The notes beneath the pieces are model-generated. The model was not told the origin of the DNA and did no database searches. It worked only from the letters and a program-made list of their open reading frames with translations. A program made the position numbers and the translations under genes. A stretch of DNA of 64,000 nucleotides from RYN-230 sp963814645 (GTDB lineage: Bacteria; Actinomycetota; Actinomycetes; Streptosporangiales; Streptosporangiaceae), in assembly GCA_963814645.1 (NCBI GenBank), contig CAWFDX010000009.1, forward strand, positions 868,001 through 932,000, read 5' to 3'. How positions within the stretch are numbered: position 1 is the first letter of the stretch; the number at the start of each line of letters is the position of its first letter. Below are positions 8,009 to 19,548 of this stretch, piece by piece.

Positions 8009-8434
8009 TTATGGCACCGGGACCCACAGCTCGATTTCGTCGTGCCGCCGGTAGTACTCGACCAGCGGGCGGCCGGGGTCGGCGGGCAGGACCAGCCGGG
8101 TCAGCGCCTGCATGGCCGGGGCGATCCGCGCGTACAGGGCGGGCGGGTCGCCGGCGATCAGGGCTCGCAGATACCAGCCGCCCGGCAGCGTGCCGGTCTC
8201 CAGCCCGAGCCGGTCCGGGTCGTCGTCGTCCCGGACCGGGGTGCACGCGGCGTACGTGCCGGCCTGGGTGTCGACCATGGCGTACATCTTGCGCCCGGGC
8301 AGCCCGACCAGTTCCTCGAACCGGGGCCAGAGCTGCTGGATGTCTGGCAGGTCATCGCGGGTCCGGTCGAGCATCACCGGCAGGTCGGCCCGCATCATCC
8401 GGGCTGGGCGTGAGTCGAACAGATCAGCGGCCAC
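8009..8434 (-). CDS. GyrI-like effector-binding domain protein
   Basis: 141 residues from GTG 8434. The fold of the AraC-effector/GyrI domain is visible: GLPGRKMYAMVDTQAGTYAAC, then LGLETGTLPGGWYLRALI and the closing VEYYRRHDEIELWVPV. There is no DNA-binding domain, so it is a stand-alone ligand binder. It is convergent with the VOC gene (five-base gap) and 25 bases downstream of the FAD hydroxylase gene, with which it may share a transcript. Confidence 0.7.
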   Translation of the reverse strand: MAADLFDSRPARMMRADLPVMLDRTRDDLPDIQQLWPRFEELVGLPGRKMYAMVDTQAGTYAACTPVRDDDDPDRLGLETGTLPGGWYLRALIAGDPPALYARIAPAMQALTRLVLPADPGRPLVEYYRRHDEIELWVPVP

Positions 8435-8459
8435 GGCAGCACGGTAGCGGCCGGCACCG

Positions 8460-10034
8460 TCAGTGTCCGGTAGCGGCGCCGGTGGCCACGTCCAGATCGA
8501 TGTCGGCCGCCCGGCCGGCCCGCCAGGCGATGTGCTGGTCGGGGCGGACCAGCAGGTATTCCTGGTGCCACGGGTAGGACGGCGGCGGCTGCACCACGGC
8601 CAGCGGGATGCCCCGCTGCCGCGCCCGGCTGGCCAGCGCGGCCACCTCCGGCGCACCGTCGTGGGCCGGCCCGACCAGGGTTAACCCGGCCCCCAGCCGG
8701 TCATACAGCGACGAGCCGTCGGGCAGCCAGTGGTGCGGCAGCCGGGCCCCCGGGGTGGCGTCCGGCGTGTAGTCCGTGACGTCCGGGTCGGTGCCGTCCG
8801 CGGCCGTGGCAGCACCGGCGGCACCGGCCGCGCCGCCAGCGGGCTGGATGACCGGCGACCCGGCGTACGAGTAACCCAGCACCAGGCCCAGGCTGTGGAA
8901 CTCGGACCGTTTGGCCCGCCGGATGGCCTGCTCATCCGGGGGCAGGTCATGCGCCAGGTTCTGCATATTGGCGGCCGCGCTGGCCACGGTGTGCTCGACC
9001 ACGCGCCGGCGTTCTGGCTCGTAGCTGGCCAGCAGTCCGGCCGGCGCCCAGCCGTGCTCCACGGCCGCGATCTTCCAGGCCACGTTGACCGCGTCGCCGA
9101 CCGAGGTGTTGAAGCCATGGCCGCCCCACGGCGGGTTGACGTGGGCGCTCTCGCCGACCAGGAACACCCGGCGGTCGGCGAACCGGTCGGCGACCAGCAT
9201 CCGGGCCAGCCACGGATCGGACGCCAGGACCTGGTGCTCGACCGGTGCCCCGGCCAGGCCGGTGATCAGGTCGGCGGCGTGCGCGGTGCCGTAGTCCGGC
9301 TCGACCCCGGGCAGGATCGCCCACCAGGTCCCGGCCTGGTCCAGCCGGCCGATCAGGCCCGGGACGGGCGCATTCAGTACCCAGTACTGCACGGCCGGGC
9401 CGAGGTGGGTGTCCAGCGCGGGCGCGTGAAACACCATGTTGAAGTTGGGCCGGGGATCGGAGTACCCGATATACCGGGCGCCGATCTGGTTCCGGACCAC
9501 CCCGGCTGCGCCGTCGCTGCCGAGCAGGTAACGGGCGCGGATCTGGTAAGCGGTCCCGGCCAGGTCCCGTGCCGTCACGATGACTGCGTCGTCGCGTTGC
9601 TGCGCGGCGATCACCATGTGGCCGAGCCGCAGGTCCACGCCGGGCTGGCCGGCGACGTGGCCGCGCAGCACCTCCTCCACGACCGGCTGCGGAACCTGCT
9701 GGCCGGGCTCGGCGAACCGCTCGTCCCGCTCGGTGGTCAACCCGAACGCGCCGTCGAAGTCGGTGATCCGGGCCCCGGACAGTGACTCACAGAAGGTGAC
9801 CCGCTGCGACCAGGCGACCGGCAGCGGCGCGGCCGCCCGCAGCGTGTCCGCGATCCCCCACCGGCGCAGGTGCTCCATGGTCCGCACGCTGGTCGTCTTG
9901 GCTCGCGGCCGGCGATGCGAGACGACCGTCCTGGGCTCGATCACCACGCAGGCCACCCCGTGCAGGGCCAGCTCGGCCGCGGCGGCCAGCCCCGCCGGGC
10001 CGCCGCCCGCCACCAGCACGGGCGTCTCAGCCAT
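8460..10034 (-). CDS. FAD-dependent aromatic hydroxylase (PheA/TfdB type)
   Basis: 524 residues. The FAD Rossmann motif VAGGGPAGLAAAAEL is near residue 6, a LLGSDGA segment lies mid-protein, and the ribityl-binding motif FLVGESAHVNPPWGGHGFNT follows (GES where GDA is usual). The C-terminal domain, after a Gly/Ala/Asp linker, is thioredoxin-like as in phenol hydroxylases. The family adds oxygen to aromatic rings using NAD(P)H. The start is taken at ATG 10034, directly before the Rossmann fold. An alternative upstream in-frame ATG within 45 bases would add about 11 residues (MHFVAKTDKAA). No regulator or aromatic pathway genes are adjacent. Confidence 0.85.
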   Translation of the reverse strand: MAETPVLVAGGGPAGLAAAAELALHGVACVVIEPRTVVSHRRPRAKTTSVRTMEHLRRWGIADTLRAAAPLPVAWSQRVTFCESLSGARITDFDGAFGLTTERDERFAEPGQQVPQPVVEEVLRGHVAGQPGVDLRLGHMVIAAQQRDDAVIVTARDLAGTAYQIRARYLLGSDGAAGVVRNQIGARYIGYSDPRPNFNMVFHAPALDTHLGPAVQYWVLNAPVPGLIGRLDQAGTWWAILPGVEPDYGTAHAADLITGLAGAPVEHQVLASDPWLARMLVADRFADRRVFLVGESAHVNPPWGGHGFNTSVGDAVNVAWKIAAVEHGWAPAGLLASYEPERRRVVEHTVASAAANMQNLAHDLPPDEQAIRRAKRSEFHSLGLVLGYSYAGSPVIQPAGGAAGAAGAATAADGTDPDVTDYTPDATPGARLPHHWLPDGSSLYDRLGAGLTLVGPAHDGAPEVAALASRARQRGIPLAVVQPPPSYPWHQEYLLVRPDQHIAWRAGRAADIDLDVATGAATGH

Positions 10035-10176
10035 AGCCGCTTTATCCGTCTTAGCCACGAAATGCATGATCTGGTATCTGGACTCGGCTGTACACCGGGT
10101 ACGGGTAATCCGCGATGGCGGAACCATGATCGCGGCAGTCCCGTCCAACCTGGCAGCAGAACCGCCAGGAGGACTC

Positions 10177-10602
10177 GTGAAGCTAGCCCAGGCCGTCGGC
10201 GGCGTCGCCGCCCTGCCGCTGCTCGCCGCGTGCGCGGCGGGTTCCGGCCAGCACACCGCAGCGGGTTCCGGCCAGGAACCCGCGCGCGGCACCGTCACCG
10301 GCCGGCTGGTTCGCGAAGGCGGGCCGATCGGCCCGGGCGGCCAGCAGCCAGGCGCGCACCCGATCCCGGGGACGATCAGGTTCACCGCCGGCCGGCACCG
10401 GGTGGTCATGGTCCGCACCAGCCGCGCCGGCCGGTTCTCGGTTCAGCTGCCGGCCGGGAAGTACCAGGTAGCCGACCGCTCGCCGCGGCTGCTCCTGGTG
10501 GCGGCCAACGGGATCGCCCGCCAGACCTGGTCCCGCCCGGTGACGGTGACCGTCACCGGGCACCATGTCACCAGGATCACCCTGGTCATCGCCGTCCCCT
10601 GA
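10177..10602 (+). CDS. Lipoprotein with carboxypeptidase-regulatory-like domain
   Basis: 141 residues from GTG 10177, chosen because a perfect AGGAGG ends four bases before it. The signal ends LLAAC (lipobox). A short duplicated AAGSGQ unit follows, then a beta-sandwich resembling CarboxypepD_reg/transthyretin-like domains (GTVTGRLVREGG, GRFSVQLPAGKYQVADR, PVTVTVTGHHVTRITLVI). Probably a surface-exposed binding or structural protein. No partner gene is evident. Confidence 0.7.
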   Translation: MKLAQAVGGVAALPLLAACAAGSGQHTAAGSGQEPARGTVTGRLVREGGPIGPGGQQPGAHPIPGTIRFTAGRHRVVMVRTSRAGRFSVQLPAGKYQVADRSPRLLLVAANGIARQTWSRPVTVTVTGHHVTRITLVIAVP

Positions 10603-10618
10603 CCGCCGGGACCCGGCG

Positions 10619-10876
10619 CTATACCTCGCCGCGCTCGTTCAGGACCGCGCGGAACTCGTCTATCGCCTCTTCGAGGTCGGCGCCGAGCTCCTGGACCTGG
10701 ATCGCTTCGGTGCCGGTCCAGTACACCCCGGTGTACTCGGCGCCCTCGGCCAGCTGCACGAGCAGCGGGCTGTGGCCGATCTTTATGTGGTCCAGCACGT
10801 CTGCCCAGGAGACGACCCCGGGCACCAGGCCAAGCGCCGGGGATTCGAGGTCGTCGTATTCCAGGTCGTTGAGCAA
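10619..10876 (-). CDS. Hypothetical acidic protein
   Basis: 85 residues, strongly acidic, with no recognised domain. It starts MLNDLEYDDLESPALGLVPG and ends with a predicted helix LEEAIDEFRAVLNERGEV. It is 13 bases downstream of the class II aldolase gene and in the same direction, so it is probably cotranscribed. Role unknown. Confidence 0.55.
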   Translation of the reverse strand: MLNDLEYDDLESPALGLVPGVVSWADVLDHIKIGHSPLLVQLAEGAEYTGVYWTGTEAIQVQELGADLEEAIDEFRAVLNERGEV

Positions 10877-10889
10877 TGCCCGTCTCCCG

Positions 10890-11558
10890 CTACGCGTGTA
10901 CCGTGCCCTGGCTCTCGAACGTCATCGCGCGCTGCAGGGCGGCCGCGCGCAGCCCGGGCGGGATCTCGGCCGGGCCACCCAGCGCGGCCGCGTTGATGCC
11001 CGCCTGCGCCGCCTCCTCGACCACGCCGCCGACCAGGATGGCCAGCTCCGGGGTGCGGTGGAAGACCAGCACGCCGTGGTTGGCCAGCAGCACGGCCGGG
11101 ACTCCCGGGGTGACCGCGGCCCGGATGTTGGCGATCGCCTCGGCCGAGCCGCGCGGCCCGTAGCCGGCCACCGGCACACCGGATGCCAGGCCGAACATGG
11201 CCAGCGCCTCCACCCAGCAGCCGATCGGGTGCCGGGCGACCGCGTACGCGGTCGCGTACGGCGAATGCGTGTGCACCACGCAGCCGACGTCCTGGTGGTC
11301 GGCGTACATGGCGGTATGCATGGCCACCACGGCACCCTGAATGGGCGGCAGATCGCCTTCCAGCAAGGTCCCGTCCAGCCCGACCCGGACCACCGCGGAG
11401 GCCGGATGGTCGTGCAGCGACGGCCCGGCGGTGAAGTACATCTCCTCCGCCCCGGGCACCCGGAGGCTCACGTTGCCGTGCCCATTGGCCGAGATCGCCC
11501 CGCTGGCCACCACCCGCCGGGCGACATCCACTACCTGGTCAGCCAGATCCCTGTCCAT
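10890..11558 (-). CDS. Class II aldolase/adducin-family protein
   Basis: 222 residues. The N-terminal helix-rich part with ANGHGNVSLRV, the zinc-binding VVHTHSPYAT pair and a third histidine in LLANHGVLVF match fuculose-phosphate aldolase/ribulose-phosphate epimerase-like enzymes. The acidic catalytic residue is presumed in the GDLPPIQG stretch. Members cleave or epimerise sugar phosphates; the substrate is unclear. It lies near the glycogen genes but is separately oriented from no regulator. Confidence 0.8.
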   Translation of the reverse strand: MDRDLADQVVDVARRVVASGAISANGHGNVSLRVPGAEEMYFTAGPSLHDHPASAVVRVGLDGTLLEGDLPPIQGAVVAMHTAMYADHQDVGCVVHTHSPYATAYAVARHPIGCWVEALAMFGLASGVPVAGYGPRGSAEAIANIRAAVTPGVPAVLLANHGVLVFHRTPELAILVGGVVEEAAQAGINAAALGGPAEIPPGLRAAALQRAMTFESQGTVHA

Positions 11559-11640
11559 GGCCCATCCCCCTCTGGATCCAACGGCGCAACGGTATCCGAG
11601 CCGAAAGCTGGCGGCTAGTGCGCGTAGCGGCCAGGAATCG

Positions 11641-13790
<2,150 letters not shown>

Positions 13791-13794
<4 letters not shown>

Positions 13795-16488
13795 CGCAGG
13801 CCCTGCTCTCGCAGCTCGCGGATGGTGTCGCCGATCGGGCGGATGTCCCCGTGCTTGCGGCGGATCAGGTCGGCGACCACGGCGGTCCAGCCGGTCTGGT
13901 GCGACGCGCCGAGCCCGGCCGCGTTGTCGCCGTGGAAGTACTCGTTGAACACCAGGTTGTCCTTCCAGGCCGGGTCGTGCTGTAGCCGCTCCACCCAGCC
14001 GAAGCACGGGCGGCGGCCGTCCGAGCCGGTCAGGAAGATCGAGACGAGCCGGGTCTGCAGGTCGGTGACGATGTCGTTCAGGGTCCGCCGCTGCCCGGAG
14101 CCGGTCGGGTACTCGAACGTGAGGTCGTCGCCGAAGAACCGGGCGTACCGCTCCAGCGACGTGCAGATCAGGTAGTTGAGCGGGAACCACAGCGGCCCAC
14201 GCCAGTTGGAGTTCCCGCCGAACATGTCCGTGGTCGACTCAGCCGGCTCGTAGTCGATGCTGGCGTTGACGCCTTCCGCATCCAGCCGGTACGGATGGTC
14301 CCGGTGGTAGGCGGACAGCGCGCGCAGCCCATATGGGGAGAGGAACTCGCTCTCGCTGAACAGCTTGCTGAACAGCTTCTCCAGCCGGTCCAGGCCGACC
14401 ACGCTGAGCAGCAGCCGCTGCTCCCCCGCTTCGCCGCGCATCACCCCGGTCTCCTGCATCTTCTGCCGGTCGTGCAGGCCGTGCCGCTGGACGTAGTCGG
14501 CGAACTGCTTGCTGACCGTGAACGCCCGGTCCAGCATCCGCTCGTCGATGACCGCCGCGGCCAGCATCGGGATGATGCCGACCATGGACCGGACCTTGAC
14601 CGGCACCTCCTGGCCGTCCGGGGTGAGCAGCCGGTCATAGTACAGCCCGTCCTGGTCGTCCCACAGGCCCTGGGTATCGATGGCCTCGCTGATGGCCGCG
14701 AAGTGCTCCAGGAACTTGAGCACCAGGTCGGTGTCCGGCCGTGCCGCCCCAGTACAGCACGGCCGCGATGGACCCCATGGCCAGCGCGTAGAACGCCATC
14801 CAGCCGGTGGCGTCGGACTGCTCCAGGGTGTCGCCGGCTGGCAGGTGGGAGCGGTCGATCGGGCCGATGTTGTCCAGGCCGAGGAAGCCGCCCTCGAACA
14901 GGTTGTTGCCCTCGGCGTCCTCCCGGTTCACCCACCAGGTGAAGTTGACCAGCAGCTTGTCGAAGACCCGGTTCAGGAAGGCCAGGTCCCGGCCACCGTC
15001 GATGCCGAACACCTCCAGCGCGGCCCAGGCCTGCACCGGCGGGTTCACGTCGCTGAAGTCCCACTCGTAGGCGGGCAGCGCGCCGTTCGGGTGCTGGAAC
15101 CATTCCCGGCACAGCAGGACCAGCTGGTACTTGGCGAACGCCGGGTCCACGTGGGCCAGCGCGACGCAGTGGAAGGCCAGGTCCCAGGCGGCGAACCAGG
15201 GGTACTCCCACTTGTCCGGCATGGACATGATGTCGAAGCTGTTGAAGTTCCGCCAGCGCGAGTTGCGGCCGGTCTGCCGGCTGGCCGGCGGGGGCGGCTG
15301 GGCCGGGTCGCCGTCCAGCCAGCGGGCCACGTCGTAGTAGTAGAGCTGCTTGCCCCACAGCAGCCCGGCGAACGCCTGCCGCATGACCTCGGCCTCGTCC
15401 TCGGTCGCGGTGCGCGGGGTCAGCCCGGCGTAGAACTCGTCGGCTTCCTTGCGTCGGGTCGCGATCGTCCGGCCAAACGTCTGGCCGAACGCCGCCGCTG
15501 ACCGAGCCTTTTGCGGGCGCAGCCGCAGCCGCAGCTCAACCGTGCCGCCCGGCGCCACCTCTACCCGGTACCAGGCCGCGCACTTGGTGCCGCGGCGGTC
15601 CGGGTTGACGGTCGGCGCGCCGTGCAGCACGTGGTCGTTGATCCCATCCTTGGGATAAGGCGTCTCCGGCGCAGCGCCGAACAGCCGGGCCACGTTGGTC
15701 TCGTTCTCGCAGAACAGCAGTTCCGGCTCGGTGCCATCCGGCCCCTTGTCGGCCAGCAGCTCCAGGGTGCCCAGGTACGGGTGCTCCACCTGGACCGCCG
15801 CGTTGCCACTGGCCGCCATCTCCGGCTTGGCCGCGCCGGTGTCCCAGGACCAGGTGTTGCGGAACCACGCGGTGGGCAGCACGTGCAGCGTGTCGGTGTC
15901 CTGGCCCGCGTTGGTCACGCTGATCACCATCAGCAGGTCGGTGGGGGCCGCCTTGGCGTAGTGCACCTCGGTGATCCAGTAACCGGCGTCGAACACCCCG
16001 GTGTCCAGCAGCTCGTACTCCGGGTCGTGCTTGCCCCGGCGGCCGTTCTCTTCGCGCAGGTTCTCATACGGGAACGCCTGCTGCGGGTAGTGGTAGCGCC
16101 ACCGGTTCCAGGCGTGGCTGGGCAGCGCATCCAGGTACCACCAGTACTCCTTGACGTCCTCGCCGTGGTTGGCCTCGGCCCCGGTCAGCCCGAACATCCG
16201 CTCCTTGAGGATCGGGTCACGGCCGTTCCACAGGGCCAGGCCCAGGCACAGCCGCTGCTCGACGTCGCAGAACCCGGCCATGCCGTCCTCGCCCCAGCGG
16301 TAGGCGTGCGACCGCGCCCAGTCGTGTGGCAGGAAGTTCCACGCCTCGCCGTCCGGGCTGTAGTCCTCGCGGACCGTGCCCCACTGCCGCTCGCTGACAT
16401 ACGGGCCCCACAGGTACCAGTCGCCCGCCTGCCGCAGCCCGTCCTCTAGTCGCCCAAATGAAGCGATCCGGTCATTTTCAGCACTCAT
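13791..16488 (-). pseudogene. GH63/MGH1-like glucosidase, single-base frameshift
   Basis: Two reading frames together make one protein of about 900 residues. The 5' part (16488 to about 14745) begins MSAENDRIASFGRLEDG and contains the WNFLPHDWARSHAYRWGEDG block and the YPWFAAWDLAFHCVALAHVD barrel segment. The 3' part (about 14735 to 13791) continues with PDTDLVLKFLEHFAAISEAI and the C-terminal LGASHQTGWTAVV block. The frame changes by one missing base near 14735-14745. ATG 16488 is preferred over the GTG three bases upstream. The family removes glucose from alpha-glucans or glycosides; it is coupled to the GlgX-type gene downstream. It may be a real inactivating mutation or a sequencing error. 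Confidence 0.8.
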
Positions 16489-16772
16489 CACTCAAGTCCC
16501 GGGAATCTCGTGCTTTTTCGGAAACGTATGCCGCCCAGTCTTCGCCCGCATCTAGCGAGGGCGCTTCACCCGGCAGGGATGAGGTCCCCGGCCAGGAAGA
16601 TGCTGAATCCGGAATGACAAAAAACTTCCGGCGTCTGTTATCTGGCTTTCCGGTGAACATCGCTGCGGATAAGCCGGGTCGCGGGCACTGGCGTTCGGTA
16701 AAGAAAGGCCCTATTCAACCCAGGTGCGGCTGGATGCGGGCGGTAGCGGCGGGCGGGCCGCAGGATGCCAAA
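16489..16772. other. Intergenic region upstream of the GH63-like gene
   Basis: About 284 bases, less GC-rich than the flanks (GTGCTTTTTCGG, GACAAAAAACTTCC, GTAAAGAAAGG). It must hold the promoter of the glucosidase/debranching pair on the minus strand. No gene, clear operator or repeat was identified in it. Confidence 0.5.
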
Positions 16773-16809
16773 AGCGGCGCCCGGCTGGATGTAGCTGCCG
16801 GGCGCCGCT
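16773..16809 (-). terminator. Distal intrinsic terminator of the beta-helix gene
   Basis: A perfect 13-bp stem (AGCGGCGCCCGGC with GCCGGGCGCCGCT) and an 11-base loop. On the minus strand the stem is followed by TTTTGG, giving a normal intrinsic terminator. It stands in tandem with the hairpin at 16830-16869. Confidence 0.75.
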
Positions 16810-16829
16810 CGTGCTGGACGGGCTGTGAC

Positions 16830-16869
16830 CGGCCGGCCAGCATCTCCCCGCTGGGATGCTGGCCGGCCG
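16830..16869 (-). terminator. Proximal terminator of the beta-helix gene
   Basis: A perfect 14-bp stem (CGGCCGGCCAGCAT at 16830-16843 and its complement at 16856-16869) with a 12-base loop, eight bases after the stop of the gene ending at 16878. No T-run follows directly; the second hairpin 20 bases on provides it. Confidence 0.75.
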
Positions 16870-16877
16870 CCGGTCTG

Positions 16878-18248
16878 TTAGGGGTTGTACGGCTTGCCGT
16901 CGTACCGGTTGCCGGACACCTGCGGGTGGATGGCCGCGGCGAACGAGTAGATGTCCACCGGGCGCACCCAGGCCGGCTTGGGCGGGTTGGGCAGCGAACT
17001 GGCCTCGTCCCGCGGCTGGTACCCGGCGCCGCTGATCCTGTTGTGGCAGATGGTGTCGCGGTTGCCGGTGTCGCTGACCCCGGCCTGGTCGCCTACGTAG
17101 CCGGTGCTGGTGACCAGCCCGCTGATGTTGGCGTCGGCCGACGCAACACCGCCCGGGTAACCGTGGCTGTTGCTGATCGTGTTGTAGCAGGCCGAGTCGC
17201 GGGTGGGGGTGGCGGCGGACTTGTTGCACGCCGGGTTCAGGTTGAACAGCGCGATGCCGATGTCGTTGTTGACCAGTGTGTTGCTGGCGACGCCGGTGTT
17301 GCGCACCAGCCCGGACTGCGGGTCGCCACCGCTGCACGACGCGCCGCCGCCGTAGATCAGGACGCCGGTGGACGACGCCTCACCGGTGCCGGTGTAGTTG
17401 TTGCCGGAGATGGTGCTGTCGACGACCAGCCCGCGGGCGCCGGTCGAGATCTGGATCCCGTTCTGCGCGATGTACGGGGTGGCGCCGGCGCCGGTCACCG
17501 TGCTGTGTGCGACGAACGCGGTCGAGTCGGCCCCGTCGGCGGTGATGCCGTTCTTCTGGTATCCCTGGACCGTGACGTAGTCGAGCAGGACGTGCCCGAT
17601 CTGGTTGGTGTTGGAGTTGCCCGCCTCGACGCCGACGCCGCCCTGGCAGCCGCCGGCTGAGGTCAGCGGGTCGGCACCGATGTCCTCCACGACGGACTGG
17701 GAGAGATACAGCGCTGCGCCGCCCTCCACCAGGATGCCGTACAGGTTGTCGTTGCACACGTTGGCCGGCCAGTCACCCTGGATGGTGACCCGGCTGATGC
17801 TGACGGCTACACCGGTGGCGTTCGCGCCGCCCTTCTTAGCCGCGCAGATTTCCAGAACCGACTGCGGTACCTGGCTGGAGGTGTCCGTGGCCTGGCAGTT
17901 GCTGGTGGACCCGGCCGGAGCGGCCAGCCCCTCGATGGTGACCCGGCCAGACCCGGGGGCGTGCGTGACGTTCAGGCTCTTGGTGATCGTCACCTGCTCC
18001 TGGTAGGTGCCAGGACAGATCTCGATCGTCGGCGCCCCCGCGGTCTTGGCGGCTTCCGCCGCCGTCACGGCCGACTGCACGGTGCTGTACCGGGCGGTAG
18101 CGCAGTCGGTGTTGGCGTTGCTGGCCGAGCCGGTCGTGGCCACCCAGTACTTCGGGGATGGCGCCCCACCGGACGTCGCCGCCGACGCGGCGGCGGTACC
18201 GCCCACCGCGAGCACGGCGGCCGCCGCCACCGCGATCACTCGTTGCAT
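16878..18248 (-). CDS. Secreted right-handed beta-helix repeat protein
   Basis: 456 residues from ATG 18248 (an upstream in-frame start at 18299 would add 17). A signal peptide ends near ASAAT. The mature part opens with the DUF1565/NosD-type pattern YSTVQSAVTAAEAAK and IEICPGTYQEQVTITKSLNV. Repeated short turns follow (GILVEGGAALYLSQSVVEDI, NGITADGADSTAFVAHSTV, NGIQISTGARGLVVDSTI), each a rung of a pectate-lyase-like helix. Several cysteine pairs suggest disulfides. It could be a carbohydrate-binding or lyase-like exoprotein, but no catalytic residues can be assigned. Two hairpin terminators follow. Confidence 0.8.
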   Translation of the reverse strand: MQRVIAVAAAAVLAVGGTAAASAATSGGAPSPKYWVATTGSASNANTDCATARYSTVQSAVTAAEAAKTAGAPTIEICPGTYQEQVTITKSLNVTHAPGSGRVTIEGLAAPAGSTSNCQATDTSSQVPQSVLEICAAKKGGANATGVAVSISRVTIQGDWPANVCNDNLYGILVEGGAALYLSQSVVEDIGADPLTSAGGCQGGVGVEAGNSNTNQIGHVLLDYVTVQGYQKNGITADGADSTAFVAHSTVTGAGATPYIAQNGIQISTGARGLVVDSTISGNNYTGTGEASSTGVLIYGGGASCSGGDPQSGLVRNTGVASNTLVNNDIGIALFNLNPACNKSAATPTRDSACYNTISNSHGYPGGVASADANISGLVTSTGYVGDQAGVSDTGNRDTICHNRISGAGYQPRDEASSLPNPPKPAWVRPVDIYSFAAAIHPQVSGNRYDGKPYNP

Positions 18249-18455
18249 TGCTGACCCTGGCACTATCCGTGACCTTGGCACCCGCGGCTCCTTCGCCACC
18301 TGAAAGTTCTTCTGGGTGGGAGACGCCAGATGGGCATGCGCGGTTTACGGACAATCGCGTGCATACGTCGCGCCAAGACATGTTTAATCGCTCTTTGCCT
18401 GCGTTTGGCACAACCGTGTGGTTTCCGATCCGTGCCACGCCGGTAACGTGCAGAT

Positions 18456-19319
18456 ATGAGCAAGCCGTCGCGAACCAGGCAGCAGAGCGCCCGGGCCCGG
18501 ATCGCCGAGCAGCGCGCCGCGGCCCGGCGCCAGCAGGTGCGTAACCGGATACTGCTCACCGGCGGCATCATCGTCCTGGTCGTCGTCGTGGTCGTGATCT
18601 TCGTCGTGGTCAGCGCGGGCAAGAAGACACCCAAGGCCAGCGCGCCGGAGGGCACGGTGCTGCCCACCAGCGTGGCCCGGCTGGTGACCAGCGTGCCGGC
18701 CAGCGCGCTGGCCACGGTGGGCAGTGGCTCGGTGCGGTCGTACAACCCGGACCCGGTGAAGGCGATCTCCGGCACCCCGCTGACCAGTAACGGCAAGCCG
18801 GAGATGCTGTATATCGGGGCCGAGTTCTGCCCGTACTGCGCCGAGCTGCGCTGGTCGATGGCGGTCGCGCTGAGCCGGTTCGGCTCGTTCACCACGCCGC
18901 TGCGCGGCATCCACTCCTCCGGCACCGACGTCTACCCGAACACCGCGACGCTGACGTTCTACCGGGCGGGCTACACCAGCAAGTACCTCACGTTCACCCC
19001 GGTGGAGAACGAGACGGTGGACCGCACGCCACTGCAGGCGACCACCAAGCAGCAGCAGGCCATCTGGGACAAGTACGACGCGAACTCCTACCCGTTCATC
19101 TATTTCGGCGGCAAATACGTGATCACGTCGCCGATTTACGATCCGCAGGTGCTGCAGGGCAAGACCTGGGCGCAGATCGCCGCCGCGCTGCACGACCCGT
19201 CCAGCGCGATCGCCCGGGGGGCGCTCGGCGCGGCGAACTACATGACCGCGGCCATCTGCAAGATGACCGGCGACCGGCCAGCCAGCGTCTGCTCCTCACT
19301 GCCCGTCAGCACGCCGTAG
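18456..19319 (+). CDS. DUF929-type membrane-anchored thioredoxin-like protein
   Basis: 287 residues. A basic cytoplasmic N-terminus (1-31) is followed by one membrane helix (32-53) and an extracytoplasmic domain. The domain carries a thioredoxin-like active site CPYC (Cys125, Cys128) in the context YIGAEFCPYCAELRW, then YPFIYFGGKYVITSP and the helical C-terminus typical of DUF929. The expected role is thiol-disulfide exchange outside the membrane. It is divergent from the beta-helix protein gene. Confidence 0.85.
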   Translation: MSKPSRTRQQSARARIAEQRAAARRQQVRNRILLTGGIIVLVVVVVVIFVVVSAGKKTPKASAPEGTVLPTSVARLVTSVPASALATVGSGSVRSYNPDPVKAISGTPLTSNGKPEMLYIGAEFCPYCAELRWSMAVALSRFGSFTTPLRGIHSSGTDVYPNTATLTFYRAGYTSKYLTFTPVENETVDRTPLQATTKQQQAIWDKYDANSYPFIYFGGKYVITSPIYDPQVLQGKTWAQIAAALHDPSSAIARGALGAANYMTAAICKMTGDRPASVCSSLPVSTP

Positions 19320-19548
19320 CCCGGCCCGCAGAGCAGAGCCCGGCCGGTGCGAAGCGGCCAGTATCTTGCTGTTATCAGAGAAGGACCTATGGCCCGGGCC
19401 GTAGCGCTTGGCTGGCTGGGACCTGGCCGGAAATGGCCAGGGCAGAATTCCCCCGGCCGGGACGGGTCGCAATCCTCTGGGGCACATGGTTATTTCTTTA
19501 AACACTGATGGCATGGCAAAAACCCGCGCTAAATCATCAGGAGAAGCC

